The translations under genes were made by a program, and so were the position numbers. A model generated the notes under the pieces. The model was not told the DNA's origin, ran no database searches, and was given only the letters and a program-made list of their open reading frames with translations. A stretch of DNA of 64,000 nucleotides. Origin: Pedobacter sp. B4-66 (GTDB lineage: Bacteria; Bacteroidota; Bacteroidia; Sphingobacteriales; Sphingobacteriaceae). Of this stretch, positions 44,492-54,965 are shown piece by piece; position 1 is the stretch's first letter; every line of letters begins with the position of its first letter. The stretch covers positions 248,001 through 312,000 of the forward strand of contig NZ_JAFVME010000003.1 of the NCBI RefSeq assembly GCF_018492665.1. The letters run 5' to 3'.

Positions 44492-46438
44492 ATGAGAATA
44501 AGCTCAATAGTAGCAATCCTGTCTTTAACTTTTTACTTGTCGACAGGAGCATTTGCAAAAGACAAAACCTATCAGTTATCCTCTCCAAATAAGGCTTTAA
44601 AAGTGAAATTAAGTTTTGGGGACAGCACTTCGTATTCTATATCATATAAAAATTCAAATGTAATTCTTCCTTCGGTCATTGCTATGGTGTTGCAAAACAA
44701 AACACTTGGTAAAACAGCAGTAGTCAAAGAAACACATTCATTGAAGTCAGGAGAATTTAATGAACTGGCTGTTTATTTTTTCGATGAGGATTATTCGCTG
44801 ATCTTTAGAGCATATAATGAAGGTTTTGCTTATCGTTTTATAACAAGCATTAAAGATTCTATACAGATTCTTGGCGAGAAGGCCACATTTAACATCGCTG
44901 GCTCACCTGCAGCAATAGTTCAAGAGACTGATAATTACACTAGTTGGGAAGGCCCATACCTCAGTTATCCATCAACAGCAGAAATTTCTGAAGGCAAGAG
45001 AGCGACTACTCCAGCACTCTTTGATTATAAAGAAAAAGGTATAAAAGTTGTAATAGCTGAATCTGATTTATTTGCTTATCCAGGTATGTATATCCAAAAA
45101 CAATCGAAGAGTTATGTCGGGGATTGGGCAAAATATCCAACAAAAACAGTGATGGGAAGTTGGGGCGACTTTGTATCCGTAGTAAAAGAAAGGGGCGCAT
45201 ACCTTGCCAAAACAAATGGAAAAAGATCTTTTCCGTGGAGAATAATCATAGTAACTGATGATGACAAGGAATTGCTAAACAATCACTTGGTTCGTAAGCT
45301 TGCTCGTCCATCAGTAGTTAAGAATACAGATTGGATTAAACCAGGAAAGGCTGCTTGGGAATGGTGGCATGATGCCATGTTGCCGGGTGCGAGTATTCCT
45401 TCTGGCATGGCCAATAGAAATACCGACCTCTATAATTACTACGTTGACTTCGCTGCAAACAATAAGTTGGAGTACTTAATGATAGATGCCGGCTGGTCTG
45501 ATAATTACAACCTAACTAAGGTGAACCCCAAATTAGATGTGAAAGGAGTAATTAAAAGTGCAAAAGAAAAGCGTGTTGGGGTATTTTTATGGTGTGTAGC
45601 ATCAACATTATTAAAAGATCTTAATGGAAATCTGGATTTTCTGAATTCCATAGGTGCAGCAGGTATTAAAGTGGATTTTTTTGATCGCGACGATCAGGAA
45701 GCAATACAATGGATAGAGTTGATCGCTAAAGAAGCAGCAAAAAGAAAACTAATGGTTAATTTTCATGGCTGCAGTAAGCCCACGGGTCTAGAAAAAACAT
45801 ATCCAAATATCGTAAATTATGAAGCAGTAAGGGGCGCCGAATCTGATAAGTGGGATTATACAATTAATCCTGATCATCATTTGATTATTCCTTTTCTCAG
45901 GATGCTTGCCGGACCGTTTGATTATACACCAGGCGCAATGCGTAACAAGACCAAAGCCGAGTTTAAGCCGATAGACCCAGGCTTGCCATCTGGGCAAGGT
46001 ACACGCTGTCATGAGCTTGCGATGTTTGTAATTTACGATCAACCTTTTGCTATGCTAGCTGATTCACCTACAGAATATGAGCAATCACCAGAGGCGATGA
46101 AGTTTCTATCCGCCGTACCGACAGTGATAGATGAGACCAAAGTATTAGATGCTAAATTGGCCGAATATGTACTCATGGCTAAAAGAAAAGGGGAAAAGTG
46201 GTTTGTTGGAGCTATGACCAACTGGACAGAAAGAAGTATTAAGCTGGATTTTGGATTTTTAGAACCAGGAGTAAATTATACAGCTCAAATCTACACCGAT
46301 GCCACAGATGCAAATGTGAATGCAACGCATTACGACCTTAAAACGATTACAGTAAACAATAGGATGAAAATGGATCTTAAACTTTCATCTGGTGGTGGTG
46401 CAGTAATAATGATAGAAAAGTCCATCTTTAAGAAATAA
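44492..46438 (+). CDS. GH97 family alpha-glycosidase, retaining alpha-galactosidase type
   Basis: The 648-residue protein has a Sec signal peptide (ending SLTFYLSTGAFA), a large N-terminal beta-sandwich (about 25-290), a (beta/alpha)8 catalytic barrel and a C-terminal beta domain. GIKVDFFDRDDQ has Asp395 where the retaining GH97 clade (B. theta GH97b) places its nucleophile; the inverting SusB clade uses a different glutamate. Together with GH36, GalM and GalT in the same operon this supports alpha-galactosidase activity in the periplasm. Calcium-dependence is a family property. Confidence 0.87.
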   Translation: MRISSIVAILSLTFYLSTGAFAKDKTYQLSSPNKALKVKLSFGDSTSYSISYKNSNVILPSVIAMVLQNKTLGKTAVVKETHSLKSGEFNELAVYFFDEDYSLIFRAYNEGFAYRFITSIKDSIQILGEKATFNIAGSPAAIVQETDNYTSWEGPYLSYPSTAEISEGKRATTPALFDYKEKGIKVVIAESDLFAYPGMYIQKQSKSYVGDWAKYPTKTVMGSWGDFVSVVKERGAYLAKTNGKRSFPWRIIIVTDDDKELLNNHLVRKLARPSVVKNTDWIKPGKAAWEWWHDAMLPGASIPSGMANRNTDLYNYYVDFAANNKLEYLMIDAGWSDNYNLTKVNPKLDVKGVIKSAKEKRVGVFLWCVASTLLKDLNGNLDFLNSIGAAGIKVDFFDRDDQEAIQWIELIAKEAAKRKLMVNFHGCSKPTGLEKTYPNIVNYEAVRGAESDKWDYTINPDHHLIIPFLRMLAGPFDYTPGAMRNKTKAEFKPIDPGLPSGQGTRCHELAMFVIYDQPFAMLADSPTEYEQSPEAMKFLSAVPTVIDETKVLDAKLAEYVLMAKRKGEKWFVGAMTNWTERSIKLDFGFLEPGVNYTAQIYTDATDANVNATHYDLKTITVNNRMKMDLKLSSGGGAVIMIEKSIFKK

Positions 46439-46498
46439 TAATCTATTTGACTGTAGTGATATAATAGACAATTTTAACCAACCAAATTATTAACCTAA

Positions 46499-47845
46499 AT
46501 GAACACTGAAAAACTAATCTTTAATCACAAATACATCATCGGTATATCCTTTATTTCAGCCCTGGGTGGTTACTTGTTTGGGTTCGATTTTGCAGTAATA
46601 TCGGGTGCATTACCCTTTTTAAGAACTCAATTTATGCTTGATGCATGGTGGGAAGGTTTTCTAACCGGATCACTTGCGCTAGGCTGCATAGTTGGGTGTT
46701 TGTTCGCAGGAAGTATTGCCGACCGCTATGGTCGCAAGCCCGGTTTAATGATAGCTGCGTTAATTTTTGCACTCTCTTCAATAGGTATCGCTTTTGCATC
46801 GAGCTTAACCCTGTTTGTTGTAATGAGGTTTATTGCAGGTATAGGAGTTGGTATGGCCTCAATGCTGTGCCCAATGTATATAGCTGAAATTTCACCTGCT
46901 AACGTAAGGGGGCGTAACGTAGCAATTAACCAATTAACAGTTGTTATAGGTATTTTGATTACCAATTTGGTTAATTATTTTTTGGCTGATTCCGGTCCTG
47001 ATGCATGGCGCTGGATGTTTGGATTAGGCGTAGTTCCATCCGTAATATTTCTAATTGGGGTATTGTGGTTGCCAGAAAGCCCAAGATGGTTAGTTAAGGC
47101 AGGTTATCCCGAAAAAGCCAAGACAGTTTTGTTAAAATTAGGTTCAGAATCTTTTGTAACCACAACATTTTCAGATATCGAAAAATCACTTGTTGGAGTA
47201 AAAAAGCAATCCTACAAAGCCGTATTTGAAAAGAGTGTTCGACCTGCAGTTATTGTAGGTATTATATTAGCAGTGTTTCAGCAACTATGTGGCATTAATG
47301 TAGTGTTCAACTATACCTCAACTATATTTGAATCCGTTGGAGCAAACCTCGACAGACAATTATTTGAAACAGTTGCTATTGGTGCCGTAAACCTTGTGTT
47401 TACTTTGTTAGCGATGTGGCAGGTTGATAAGTTAGGTAGAAAACCACTTATGCTTATTGGATCGTTAGGTTTATCAATTGTGTATATTATACTGGCATTT
47501 TTACTTCAAAATCAGTTTCCGGCAAGTCTTGTATCTATTTTCGTATTATTGGCAATTAGCATGTATGCAATCTCATTGGCTCCGGTTACCTGGGTGCTGA
47601 TCTCAGAGATTTTTCCAAATAAAATACGTGGGGCAGCTTCCTCAGTAGCAATTATATCATTATGGGGAGCCTATTTCATCCTTGTATTCACCTTTCCAAT
47701 ATTAGCTAAGAAGCTAGGTACGTTTGGTCCATTCTATTTGTATGCAGGTATTTGCTTTTTAGGCTTCCTGTTTATCAATAAAAGAGTTAAAGAAACAAAG
47801 GGACAAACATTGGAAGAACTTGAAGGAAACTTCGCAAGACATTAG
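46499..47845 (+). CDS. Sugar porter family MFS transporter (XylE/GalP type)
   Basis: The 448-residue protein has 12 membrane segments and the full set of sugar-porter signatures. These are GGYLFGFDFAVISGALPF in helix 1, GSIADRYGRKPGL in loop 2-3, PMYIAEISPANVRGR, WLPESPRWLVKAG, QQLCGINVVFNYT in helix 7 and a final PETKG-like VKETKGQTLEELE. It should import galactose (or glucose/xylose) with H+ or Na+. Position between GH97 and the DUF5107 gene points to galactose released in the periplasm. Confidence 0.9.
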   Translation: MNTEKLIFNHKYIIGISFISALGGYLFGFDFAVISGALPFLRTQFMLDAWWEGFLTGSLALGCIVGCLFAGSIADRYGRKPGLMIAALIFALSSIGIAFASSLTLFVVMRFIAGIGVGMASMLCPMYIAEISPANVRGRNVAINQLTVVIGILITNLVNYFLADSGPDAWRWMFGLGVVPSVIFLIGVLWLPESPRWLVKAGYPEKAKTVLLKLGSESFVTTTFSDIEKSLVGVKKQSYKAVFEKSVRPAVIVGIILAVFQQLCGINVVFNYTSTIFESVGANLDRQLFETVAIGAVNLVFTLLAMWQVDKLGRKPLMLIGSLGLSIVYIILAFLLQNQFPASLVSIFVLLAISMYAISLAPVTWVLISEIFPNKIRGAASSVAIISLWGAYFILVFTFPILAKKLGTFGPFYLYAGICFLGFLFINKRVKETKGQTLEELEGNFARH

Positions 47846-47901
47846 CAAAAAGCTATCTGACATAACAACAATCAATAATATAATTACAAAAATCATTTCT
47901 A

Positions 47902-50900
47902 ATGAAAAGCATGAGCGTAAGCGTTTGGGAAGAAAAAGTTACCATACCAACTTATGGTACTGGCAAGCCTAATAAAAACCCTATGTTCTTTGAAAAGAGA
48001 ATTTATCAGGGAAGTAGTGGCGCGGTTTATCCTAATCCGGTTGTAGAGAAAATACTTGATGAAAAGACTGATAAAGAATATGTAGGCCTATTTTTGGAAA
48101 ACGACTATATCAAAATGATGATCCTTCCAGAACTAGGAGGACGTATTCAGATGGCTTACGATAAAATAAAAGAAAGGCATTTCATTTATTACAATCAGGT
48201 AATTAAACCTGCATTAGTAGGTTTAACAGGCCCATGGATTTCTGGCGGTATAGAGTTCAACTGGCCTCAACATCATAGGCCCACTACTTTTAATGCCATT
48301 GATTATAAGATTGAAGAAAATAGCGATGGCAGTAAGACCGTTTGGGTTAACGAGGTTGAACAGATGTTTCATACCAAGGGAATGGCTGGTTTTACCCTTC
48401 ATCCAGATAAAGCATATATAGAAATTAAAGCCAAATTGTTAAACAGATCGGCTCTGCCACAAACTTTTTTATGGTGGGCAAATCCAGCAGTGAAGGTGAA
48501 TGATTATTACCAGTCTGTTTTTCCACCAGATGTAAATGCTGTTTTTGACCATGGAAAACGTGATGTATCAACTTTTCCAATTGCTACGGGAACATATTAC
48601 AAGGTAGACTATTCTCCAGGTACTGACATATCTATGTACAAAAACATTCCGGTGCCAACTTCTTACATGGCCATTAACTCTGATTACGATTTTGTGGGCG
48701 GGTATGAGCATGATAGCAAAGGTGGCTTATTGCATGTGGCTAACCACCATGTTTCGCCGGGTAAAAAACAATGGACCTGGGGGCACAGTGATTTTGGGGT
48801 AGCCTGGGATAGGAACCTGACCGATGAAGACGGCCCTTACATTGAATTGATGACGGGTATGTTTACTGATAACCAGCCTGATTTTACGTGGCTGATGCCT
48901 AACGAAGAAAAATCGTTTACGCAATACTTTATGCCTTATCGTGAATTAGGGGTGATTAAGAATGCAAGCAAGGATATTCTATTGTCTATTAATAAGAAAG
49001 AGAATATAGTTGAATTAAAAATTCAGGTAACATTTGTACAGCGAGACTTAGCTATAAAGCTCAGTTATGGTAACAAAAGCTACTTTGAAGCGGCAGCCAC
49101 AATAACTCCTTTAGAAGTATATATAAGGGAAATAGAGGTTGACAACAGTTTTAACGAGAATCAATTATTGCTTATTATCAATAATGCAAAGGGGCACGAA
49201 TTACTGCGTTATGAGCCTTCAAAAAATAAGGTTAACGAGATTCCAGAACCTGCAAAACCTGCATTGGCTCCTGATGAAATTACAAGTAACGAACAGTTAT
49301 TTTTAACAGGACAGCATTTAGAACAATACAGACATGCGACTTATAGTCCGGTTCCTTATTATGAAAAAGCACTTGAAAGAGAGCCAGGAGATATAAGAAA
49401 TAACAACGCGCTTGGACTTTGGTATTTAAGAAGAGGTCAGTTTGAAAAAAGCGAACCTTATTTCCGTAAAGCAATAGAAACGAGCATTGAGCGAAATCCA
49501 AATCCTTATGATTGCGAAGCATATTATAACCTTGGGCTTTGTCTTAAGTTTCAAGATAAACTGGAAGAAGCCTATAAAGTATTTTATAAATCCACCTGGA
49601 ATAAAGCTTACAAAGACAGTGCTTATTTTTCAGTAGCACAGATTGATATGATTAAAGAAAACTATGAACTTTCTTTGGATCACATTAACCACTCTATAGA
49701 TAACAATGCCAATAATAGTAAGGCCTATGTGATCAAATCTGCAGCGTATAGAAAGCTAAATCAGGCAGATCTTTCCATCCGAACAACTAATCTTGCTCTT
49801 GAAAAAGACGCCTTTAACTTAGGTGCGCTATTTGAAAAAGTATGTGTTTGCAGGTTGTTAAATGATGTGCAGAATGAAGAGAGATCTTTAAAAGAACTAC
49901 TTACTTTGGCCAGAGGTTATGAGCAAAACTTTATTGAATATTCAATAGATTATGCGGAAGCCGGGTTATTTAAAGAAGCTATTGATTTACTTTCTTATGC
50001 CATAAAAGGAGTAGAGACAAACCCGCTGGTTTATTACTACCTTGGATATTTTAACCACAAATTAGCACAGACGGAAAAGGCAATTGATAATTTCAAATCT
50101 GCTGCTCAAGCCGAATCTTATCTATGTTTCCCAAACAGATTACAAGAAATAAATGTATTAAGAACAGCCATAGCGTTAAATCCAACAGATTCTAAAGCTC
50201 CTTATTATCTTGGAAACTTGTTTTATGATAAACGCCAGTATAATGAAGCTATAGCTTACTGGGAAGCTTCAGTTGAATTAGAGGGTAATTTCCCAACTGC
50301 GTTAAGAAACCTGGGAATAGCTTATTTTAACAAGCGCAATAATCAGGAACTAGCTTTGGCCTGTTTCGAAAAGGCTTTTGAATTAGATCCTAAGGACGAT
50401 CGTTTATGCATGGAGTTGCATCAACTCTATAAAAGATTAAACAGAAACCCTAAAGAACGTTTAAGCTTTTTGGAAAAAAATCTGGATGTTGCTCTTCAAA
50501 GAGATGACGTTTATCTGGATTTAGTATCAATTTATAATTTTCTTGGCGAGAATGAAAAGGCCTTAGAGTTGCTGATGCAACATAAATTCCACCCCTGGGA
50601 GGGTGGCGAGGGTAAAGCTTCAGGCCAGTATGTATGTAGTCTAATTGAACTTGCAAAAGAGAAAATACAACATGAATCTTATAAAGAGGCTATTGCCTTG
50701 TTGAATGAGGCTCAAACTTATCCTCATAACCTCGGTGAAGGAAAGCTTTATGGAGCACAAGAAAACGACATATTCTATTGGTTAGGTTGTGCATACGAAG
50801 GCTTAGATGACCAGAAAAATGCCAATGACTATTTTGATAAAACCACAAAAGGGCTTGATGAACCTTCGGCCGCTATGTTTTACAACGATCAGCAACCCGA

Positions 50901-51243
50901 CAAGATTTTTTATCAGGGATTAGCCTGGAAAAAAATAGGCAATACCACTAAAGCCGAAAATATATTTAAGAAGCTAATAGACTATGGTAGTCAACATATT
51001 AATGATGTTGTAAAGATAGATTACTTTGCAGTTTCACTACCAAACCTATTAATATTCGAAGATGATCTAGACATTAGAAATAAAGTTCATTGCTATTTTC
51101 TGCAAGGTTTAGGTTATCTTGGCCTTGCAAAATTTGAAAATGCTAGTGCCGCACTATTAAAAGCCCTTGAACTTGATGCAGAGCATCTAGGAGCAAGGCT
51201 TCATTTAGATATGGTTAAGCAGCATTTTAATTATACAACCTAA
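47902..51243 (+). CDS. DUF5107 and TPR repeat protein
   Basis: The 1113-residue protein has an N-terminal DUF5107 domain (about 30-360). This is a mutarotase-like beta-sandwich with ELGGRIQMAYDK and GGIEFNWPQHHRPTTF, followed by a short beta domain. From about residue 450 there are many TPR-like repeats (NALGLWYLRRGQFEKSEPYFRKAIE and similar). No signal peptide is visible, so it is probably cytosolic. It is embedded in the galactoside operon between the sugar porter and GH36 genes. Comparable proteins occur in carbohydrate loci of many bacteria, but their activity is not established. A sugar-binding or epimerising domain on a protein-interaction scaffold is the likeliest reading. Confidence 0.82.
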   Translation: MKSMSVSVWEEKVTIPTYGTGKPNKNPMFFEKRIYQGSSGAVYPNPVVEKILDEKTDKEYVGLFLENDYIKMMILPELGGRIQMAYDKIKERHFIYYNQVIKPALVGLTGPWISGGIEFNWPQHHRPTTFNAIDYKIEENSDGSKTVWVNEVEQMFHTKGMAGFTLHPDKAYIEIKAKLLNRSALPQTFLWWANPAVKVNDYYQSVFPPDVNAVFDHGKRDVSTFPIATGTYYKVDYSPGTDISMYKNIPVPTSYMAINSDYDFVGGYEHDSKGGLLHVANHHVSPGKKQWTWGHSDFGVAWDRNLTDEDGPYIELMTGMFTDNQPDFTWLMPNEEKSFTQYFMPYRELGVIKNASKDILLSINKKENIVELKIQVTFVQRDLAIKLSYGNKSYFEAAATITPLEVYIREIEVDNSFNENQLLLIINNAKGHELLRYEPSKNKVNEIPEPAKPALAPDEITSNEQLFLTGQHLEQYRHATYSPVPYYEKALEREPGDIRNNNALGLWYLRRGQFEKSEPYFRKAIETSIERNPNPYDCEAYYNLGLCLKFQDKLEEAYKVFYKSTWNKAYKDSAYFSVAQIDMIKENYELSLDHINHSIDNNANNSKAYVIKSAAYRKLNQADLSIRTTNLALEKDAFNLGALFEKVCVCRLLNDVQNEERSLKELLTLARGYEQNFIEYSIDYAEAGLFKEAIDLLSYAIKGVETNPLVYYYLGYFNHKLAQTEKAIDNFKSAAQAESYLCFPNRLQEINVLRTAIALNPTDSKAPYYLGNLFYDKRQYNEAIAYWEASVELEGNFPTALRNLGIAYFNKRNNQELALACFEKAFELDPKDDRLCMELHQLYKRLNRNPKERLSFLEKNLDVALQRDDVYLDLVSIYNFLGENEKALELLMQHKFHPWEGGEGKASGQYVCSLIELAKEKIQHESYKEAIALLNEAQTYPHNLGEGKLYGAQENDIFYWLGCAYEGLDDQKNANDYFDKTTKGLDEPSAAMFYNDQQPDKIFYQGLAWKKIGNTTKAENIFKKLIDYGSQHINDVVKIDYFAVSLPNLLIFEDDLDIRNKVHCYFLQGLGYLGLAKFENASAALLKALELDAEHLGARLHLDMVKQHFNYTT

Positions 51244-51263
51244 CACCAAATATTTTTTAAAAC

Positions 51264-53474
51264 ATGAGACTAAAGTTACCCTCAATTCCCGCTTACGCAT
51301 CGGTTGCAGTGCTTTCAGCGAGTCTATTCTTAAGCCCCGATAGGCTAACAGCACAAACCATCATCCCAATTGAAACACAAAATAATGCCTTAATACTACA
51401 GGCAGATGCGAATAAAGATTTAGGAACAGTATATTTTGGTAAAAAACTATCCAATAGCAGCGAGTATGGTCAGGTAATGGGTGTATTTAAGCAAGCTCCG
51501 GATTACACCGGAATGCTTAATTCTGCATATACCTCATCAGGTTCACGAAATTTATTAGAACCTGCTATTACGGTTACTCATGCAGATGGTAATAACTCTT
51601 TAGATTTAAAATATATTAGTCACGATTTAAAGAAGATAAATGATGATGTATCCTTGTTAAGCATCATCTTAAAAGACCCAGCCTACAATTTTACTGTTAC
51701 ACTTTATTACAAAACATACTACAAAGAAGATGTAGTAGAGCAATGGTCATCAATTAAACATGGCGAAAAAGGCAATGTAACACTACATAAATATGCTTCA
51801 GCAAATCTTCATGTAAAAGGAGCAAGTTATTATTTGAACCAATACCATGGAGATTGGGCTAAAGAAATGCAGTCAGAAGAATCGAAACTCACCCATGGCA
51901 TCAAAACTTTGGATACTAAGTTAGGTACAAGAGCTAACCTTTTCCAGCCATCTGTATTCATGGTGTCGGTAAACAAACCTGCTACGGAAGATGAGGGTAC
52001 AGTATTATTTGGCGCTTTAGAGTACAGCGGAAACTTCCGTACTGACCTGGAAGTTGATTATCAGGATAATCTTCGTATTATTTCAGGTATAAACAATTAT
52101 GCTTCACCTTATACACTTAAGCCAAATGAAGAGTTTGTTACACCTGTTTTCTTGTATACATTATCTACTCAAGGTAAAGGTGTAGCGAGCAGAAACCTAC
52201 AAAACTGGGCCAGAAACCACAAACTTCTTGATGGTAAAGGCACAAGATTAACCTTATTGAATAACTGGGAAGCTACCTATTTCGACTTTAACGAAACCAA
52301 ACTTGCCGGTCTTTTAAAAGACACAAAAAAATTAGGTGTAGATCTATTTTTATTGGATGATGGATGGTTTGCCAACAAATATCCTCGTAATGGTGATGGC
52401 GCCGGATTAGGCGACTGGGAAGAAAACAAAGAAAAACTTCCTAATGGAATATCATCTTTAGTAAAAGAAGCTCAAAATAACAGTGTAAAATTTGGTATCT
52501 GGATCGAGCCTGAAATGGTTAATCCTAAAAGTCAATTGTACGAAAAACATCCTGATTGGGTAATTAAACAACCTAAAAGAGATGAGTATTATTTCAGAAA
52601 CCAATTGGTCCTTGATTTAACTAATCCTAAAGTTCAAGACTTTGTTTATGGTGTGGTTGAGGATCTTTTCACTAAAAACCCAGATTTAGCTTATATTAAA
52701 TGGGATTGTAATGCGGTTATTTACAACGCTCATTCTGCTACACTTAAAAACCAATCACACTTTTATATTGAGTATGTAAGAGGCTTGTATAAAGTATTAG
52801 AGAGAATTAGAGCTAAATATCCTAAAGTTCCTATGATGCTTTGTTCTGGTGGTGGCGGTAGGGTAGACTATGCTGCTTTGCAATACTTCACTGAGTTCTG
52901 GCCAAGTGACAATACAGACCCTCTTGAGCGTATTTTTATGCAGTGGGAATATTCTTATTTTTATCCTGCAATAGCCAGTTCAAATCACGTAACAGATTGG
53001 GGTAAACAACCTATCAAATTCCGTACAGATGTTGCTATGATGGGTAAATTAGGCTTTGATATTGTGGTTAGTCATTTAAAAGACGACGATCTTAAATATT
53101 GTCAGGATGCCATTACAACCTACAATGATATAAAATCAATTATCTGGCAAGGCGATCAGTATCGTTTATCGAACCCTAAAGAATCAAGTGTTGCTTCAAT
53201 GGCGTATATCAATGAAAGCAAATCTTCGGGTGTTATTTTCAACTACCTTGTAAACTACAGATATGGTGTAAACAGTAGCTTACCGATTTTGTTAAAAGGA
53301 CTTGATGCCACTAAGAAATACAAAATTGAGGAGATCAACCTTTATCCGGGTACAACTTCATCAATAGATAAGAACAAGCTTTACACCGGAGATTTCTTAA
53401 TGAAGATTGGATTCAATCCTGATGTAAATTCATCGAGAACCAGTGTAATATTAAAAATAGAAGAAGCCAAGTAA
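51264..53474 (+). CDS. GH36 alpha-galactosidase
   Basis: The 736-residue protein has an N-terminal signal peptide (ending around SPDRLTAQT), a beta-supersandwich domain, a (beta/alpha)8 barrel and a C-terminal beta domain. The nucleophile Asp481 lies in YIKWDCNAV and the acid/base Asp549 in FWPSDNTDPLER; LLDDGWFANKYPRNGDGAGLGDW is a further family segment. It releases terminal alpha-galactose from raffinose-type sugars or galactomannan side chains, in the periplasm given the signal. It lies 20 nt after the DUF5107 gene and 41 nt before galT. Confidence 0.92.
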   Translation: MRLKLPSIPAYASVAVLSASLFLSPDRLTAQTIIPIETQNNALILQADANKDLGTVYFGKKLSNSSEYGQVMGVFKQAPDYTGMLNSAYTSSGSRNLLEPAITVTHADGNNSLDLKYISHDLKKINDDVSLLSIILKDPAYNFTVTLYYKTYYKEDVVEQWSSIKHGEKGNVTLHKYASANLHVKGASYYLNQYHGDWAKEMQSEESKLTHGIKTLDTKLGTRANLFQPSVFMVSVNKPATEDEGTVLFGALEYSGNFRTDLEVDYQDNLRIISGINNYASPYTLKPNEEFVTPVFLYTLSTQGKGVASRNLQNWARNHKLLDGKGTRLTLLNNWEATYFDFNETKLAGLLKDTKKLGVDLFLLDDGWFANKYPRNGDGAGLGDWEENKEKLPNGISSLVKEAQNNSVKFGIWIEPEMVNPKSQLYEKHPDWVIKQPKRDEYYFRNQLVLDLTNPKVQDFVYGVVEDLFTKNPDLAYIKWDCNAVIYNAHSATLKNQSHFYIEYVRGLYKVLERIRAKYPKVPMMLCSGGGGRVDYAALQYFTEFWPSDNTDPLERIFMQWEYSYFYPAIASSNHVTDWGKQPIKFRTDVAMMGKLGFDIVVSHLKDDDLKYCQDAITTYNDIKSIIWQGDQYRLSNPKESSVASMAYINESKSSGVIFNYLVNYRYGVNSSLPILLKGLDATKKYKIEEINLYPGTTSSIDKNKLYTGDFLMKIGFNPDVNSSRTSVILKIEEAK

Positions 53475-53515
53475 ATTAGCCCTAACCAAACAAATTACAT
53501 CGAATAAACACCACA

Positions 53516-54574
53516 ATGAGTATCAATTTTGATTTAAATGAACATCCGCACACGCGATTAAATATTTTAACCGGAGAATGGGTTTTAGTTTCTCCGCATC
53601 GTACAAAACGTCCATGGCAGGGGAAGGTAGAATCCCTGCCTGCCGACAACCGACCGCAACATGACCCGGTCTGTTATCTGTGTGCCGGCAATGAAAGGGC
53701 CGATGGCAGCAAAAATCCTGATTACACCACCAACTTTGCTTTTACAAACGATTACTCAGCGTTATTGCCAGATACTCCGGTTGGCGAAATATCAATTAGT
53801 GGCTTGCTTAAAGCCGAAAGTCAGTCGGGAGTTTGCAGGGTTATAGCCTTTTCGCCACGTCACGATTTAACCCTCGCTGAGCTTGAGGTTTCTGCGATAA
53901 AAGGAATCGTAGAGCTATGGGCTGAAGAATTTAAGACCTTAAGCGAAAATCCTGCAATTAAGCATATTCAAATATTTGAGAACAAAGGAGATATTATGGG
54001 ATGCAGTAATCCGCATCCTCATGGCCAAATTTGGGCCCAAAATAGTATTCCTCTTGAGATTCATAAAGAGACCACTAACCAGAAGAAATACTTTCAAGTA
54101 AATGGAAAAAGTCTACTTACAGACTATCTAAAAGTAGAATTAAAGGAGAAAAAGAGAATAGTTTTTGAAAACGATAGCTTTGTTGTATTGGTTCCTTTTT
54201 GGGCAGTATGGCCTTACGAAACCATGATTATCAGCAAAAGACATGTAAGAAGTATACTGGAGTTTGCAGAGGAGGAGCAATTAGACCTAGCTGTAGCACT
54301 TAAAAACTTAACAGTAAGGTACGACAACCTTTTTCAGGTTTCATTTCCTTATTCGGCAGGTATGCACCAAATGCCGGTAAATGATGGCGATCATGCAGAG
54401 TGGCATTGGCATATGCACTTTTATCCACCGCTTTTACGCTCAGCAACCATCAAGAAATTTATGGTAGGATATGAAATGTTAGGCAATCCACAACGTGATA
54501 TTACACCCGAAGCGGCTGCAGAAACCCTTAGAAATCAACCAGAAATCCATTATAAAAACAAAAATATTTCCTAA
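53516..54574 (+). CDS. galT: Galactose-1-phosphate uridylyltransferase
   Basis: The 352-residue cytosolic enzyme is a HIT-superfamily GalT. The catalytic HPH lies at residues 167-169 in CSNPHPHGQIW, and the N-terminal YLCAGNERADG contains one of the zinc-site regions. The C-terminal HWHMHFYPP is also conserved. It exchanges galactose 1-phosphate with UDP-glucose in the Leloir pathway. It closes the alpha-galactoside operon. Galactokinase and UDP-glucose 4-epimerase are not in the window, so the pathway must be completed elsewhere. Confidence 0.93.
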   Translation: MSINFDLNEHPHTRLNILTGEWVLVSPHRTKRPWQGKVESLPADNRPQHDPVCYLCAGNERADGSKNPDYTTNFAFTNDYSALLPDTPVGEISISGLLKAESQSGVCRVIAFSPRHDLTLAELEVSAIKGIVELWAEEFKTLSENPAIKHIQIFENKGDIMGCSNPHPHGQIWAQNSIPLEIHKETTNQKKYFQVNGKSLLTDYLKVELKEKKRIVFENDSFVVLVPFWAVWPYETMIISKRHVRSILEFAEEEQLDLAVALKNLTVRYDNLFQVSFPYSAGMHQMPVNDGDHAEWHWHMHFYPPLLRSATIKKFMVGYEMLGNPQRDITPEAAAETLRNQPEIHYKNKNIS

Positions 54575-54596
54575 TAAAAAAACAAATGGTTTTTAG

Positions 54597-54604
54597 TATC
54601 TTTA
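54597..54604 (+). promoter_or_regulatory. Weak -7-like box (TATCTTTA)
   Basis: TATCTTTA matches seven of eight positions of TAnnTTTG and lies 36 nt before the ATG at 54641. It is the best promoter candidate for the small gene that follows. Confidence 0.35.
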
Positions 54605-54640
54605 AGTAGATGTTTAAAGAAATCTATAATTGTACTAACC

Positions 54641-54829
54641 ATGGAAAAGGAAGATATCAAATCATTACTAGAGATTATTGACCAGCAAGTAAGTTCTTCA
54701 ATACTGGGCGGAATGGAAGAACAGTATGAAGAACTTGAAGAGCTGGGTTTTATAACAATCAACAGGCATAGCGTACAGCATTCAGCATCCATAACACCTT
54801 TAGGTATGGAATTCCTTGATCACGATTAG
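54641..54829 (+). CDS. Small hypothetical protein, 62 residues
   Basis: This short protein is very acidic in its first half (EDIKSLLEIIDQQ, MEEQYEELEELG). It ends in a segment that resembles the wing of a winged-helix domain (GFITINRHSVQHSASITPLG). I do not recognise a family. It has its own weak -7 box and lies in a region with no competing frame other than its antisense. Function is unknown. Confidence 0.5.
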   Translation: MEKEDIKSLLEIIDQQVSSSILGGMEEQYEELEELGFITINRHSVQHSASITPLGMEFLDHD

Positions 54830-54965
54830 AATCAGGTAATTTAGAAGTTTTTAAAAACCAGCGAGTTACATTAATTTTGGTACGTATTTTGACGTATATT
54901 ACTCACACTCAAATATTTTGTTACAATGAATTAAATAGTAGTCACCCTCTTAAATCATTCCTATA

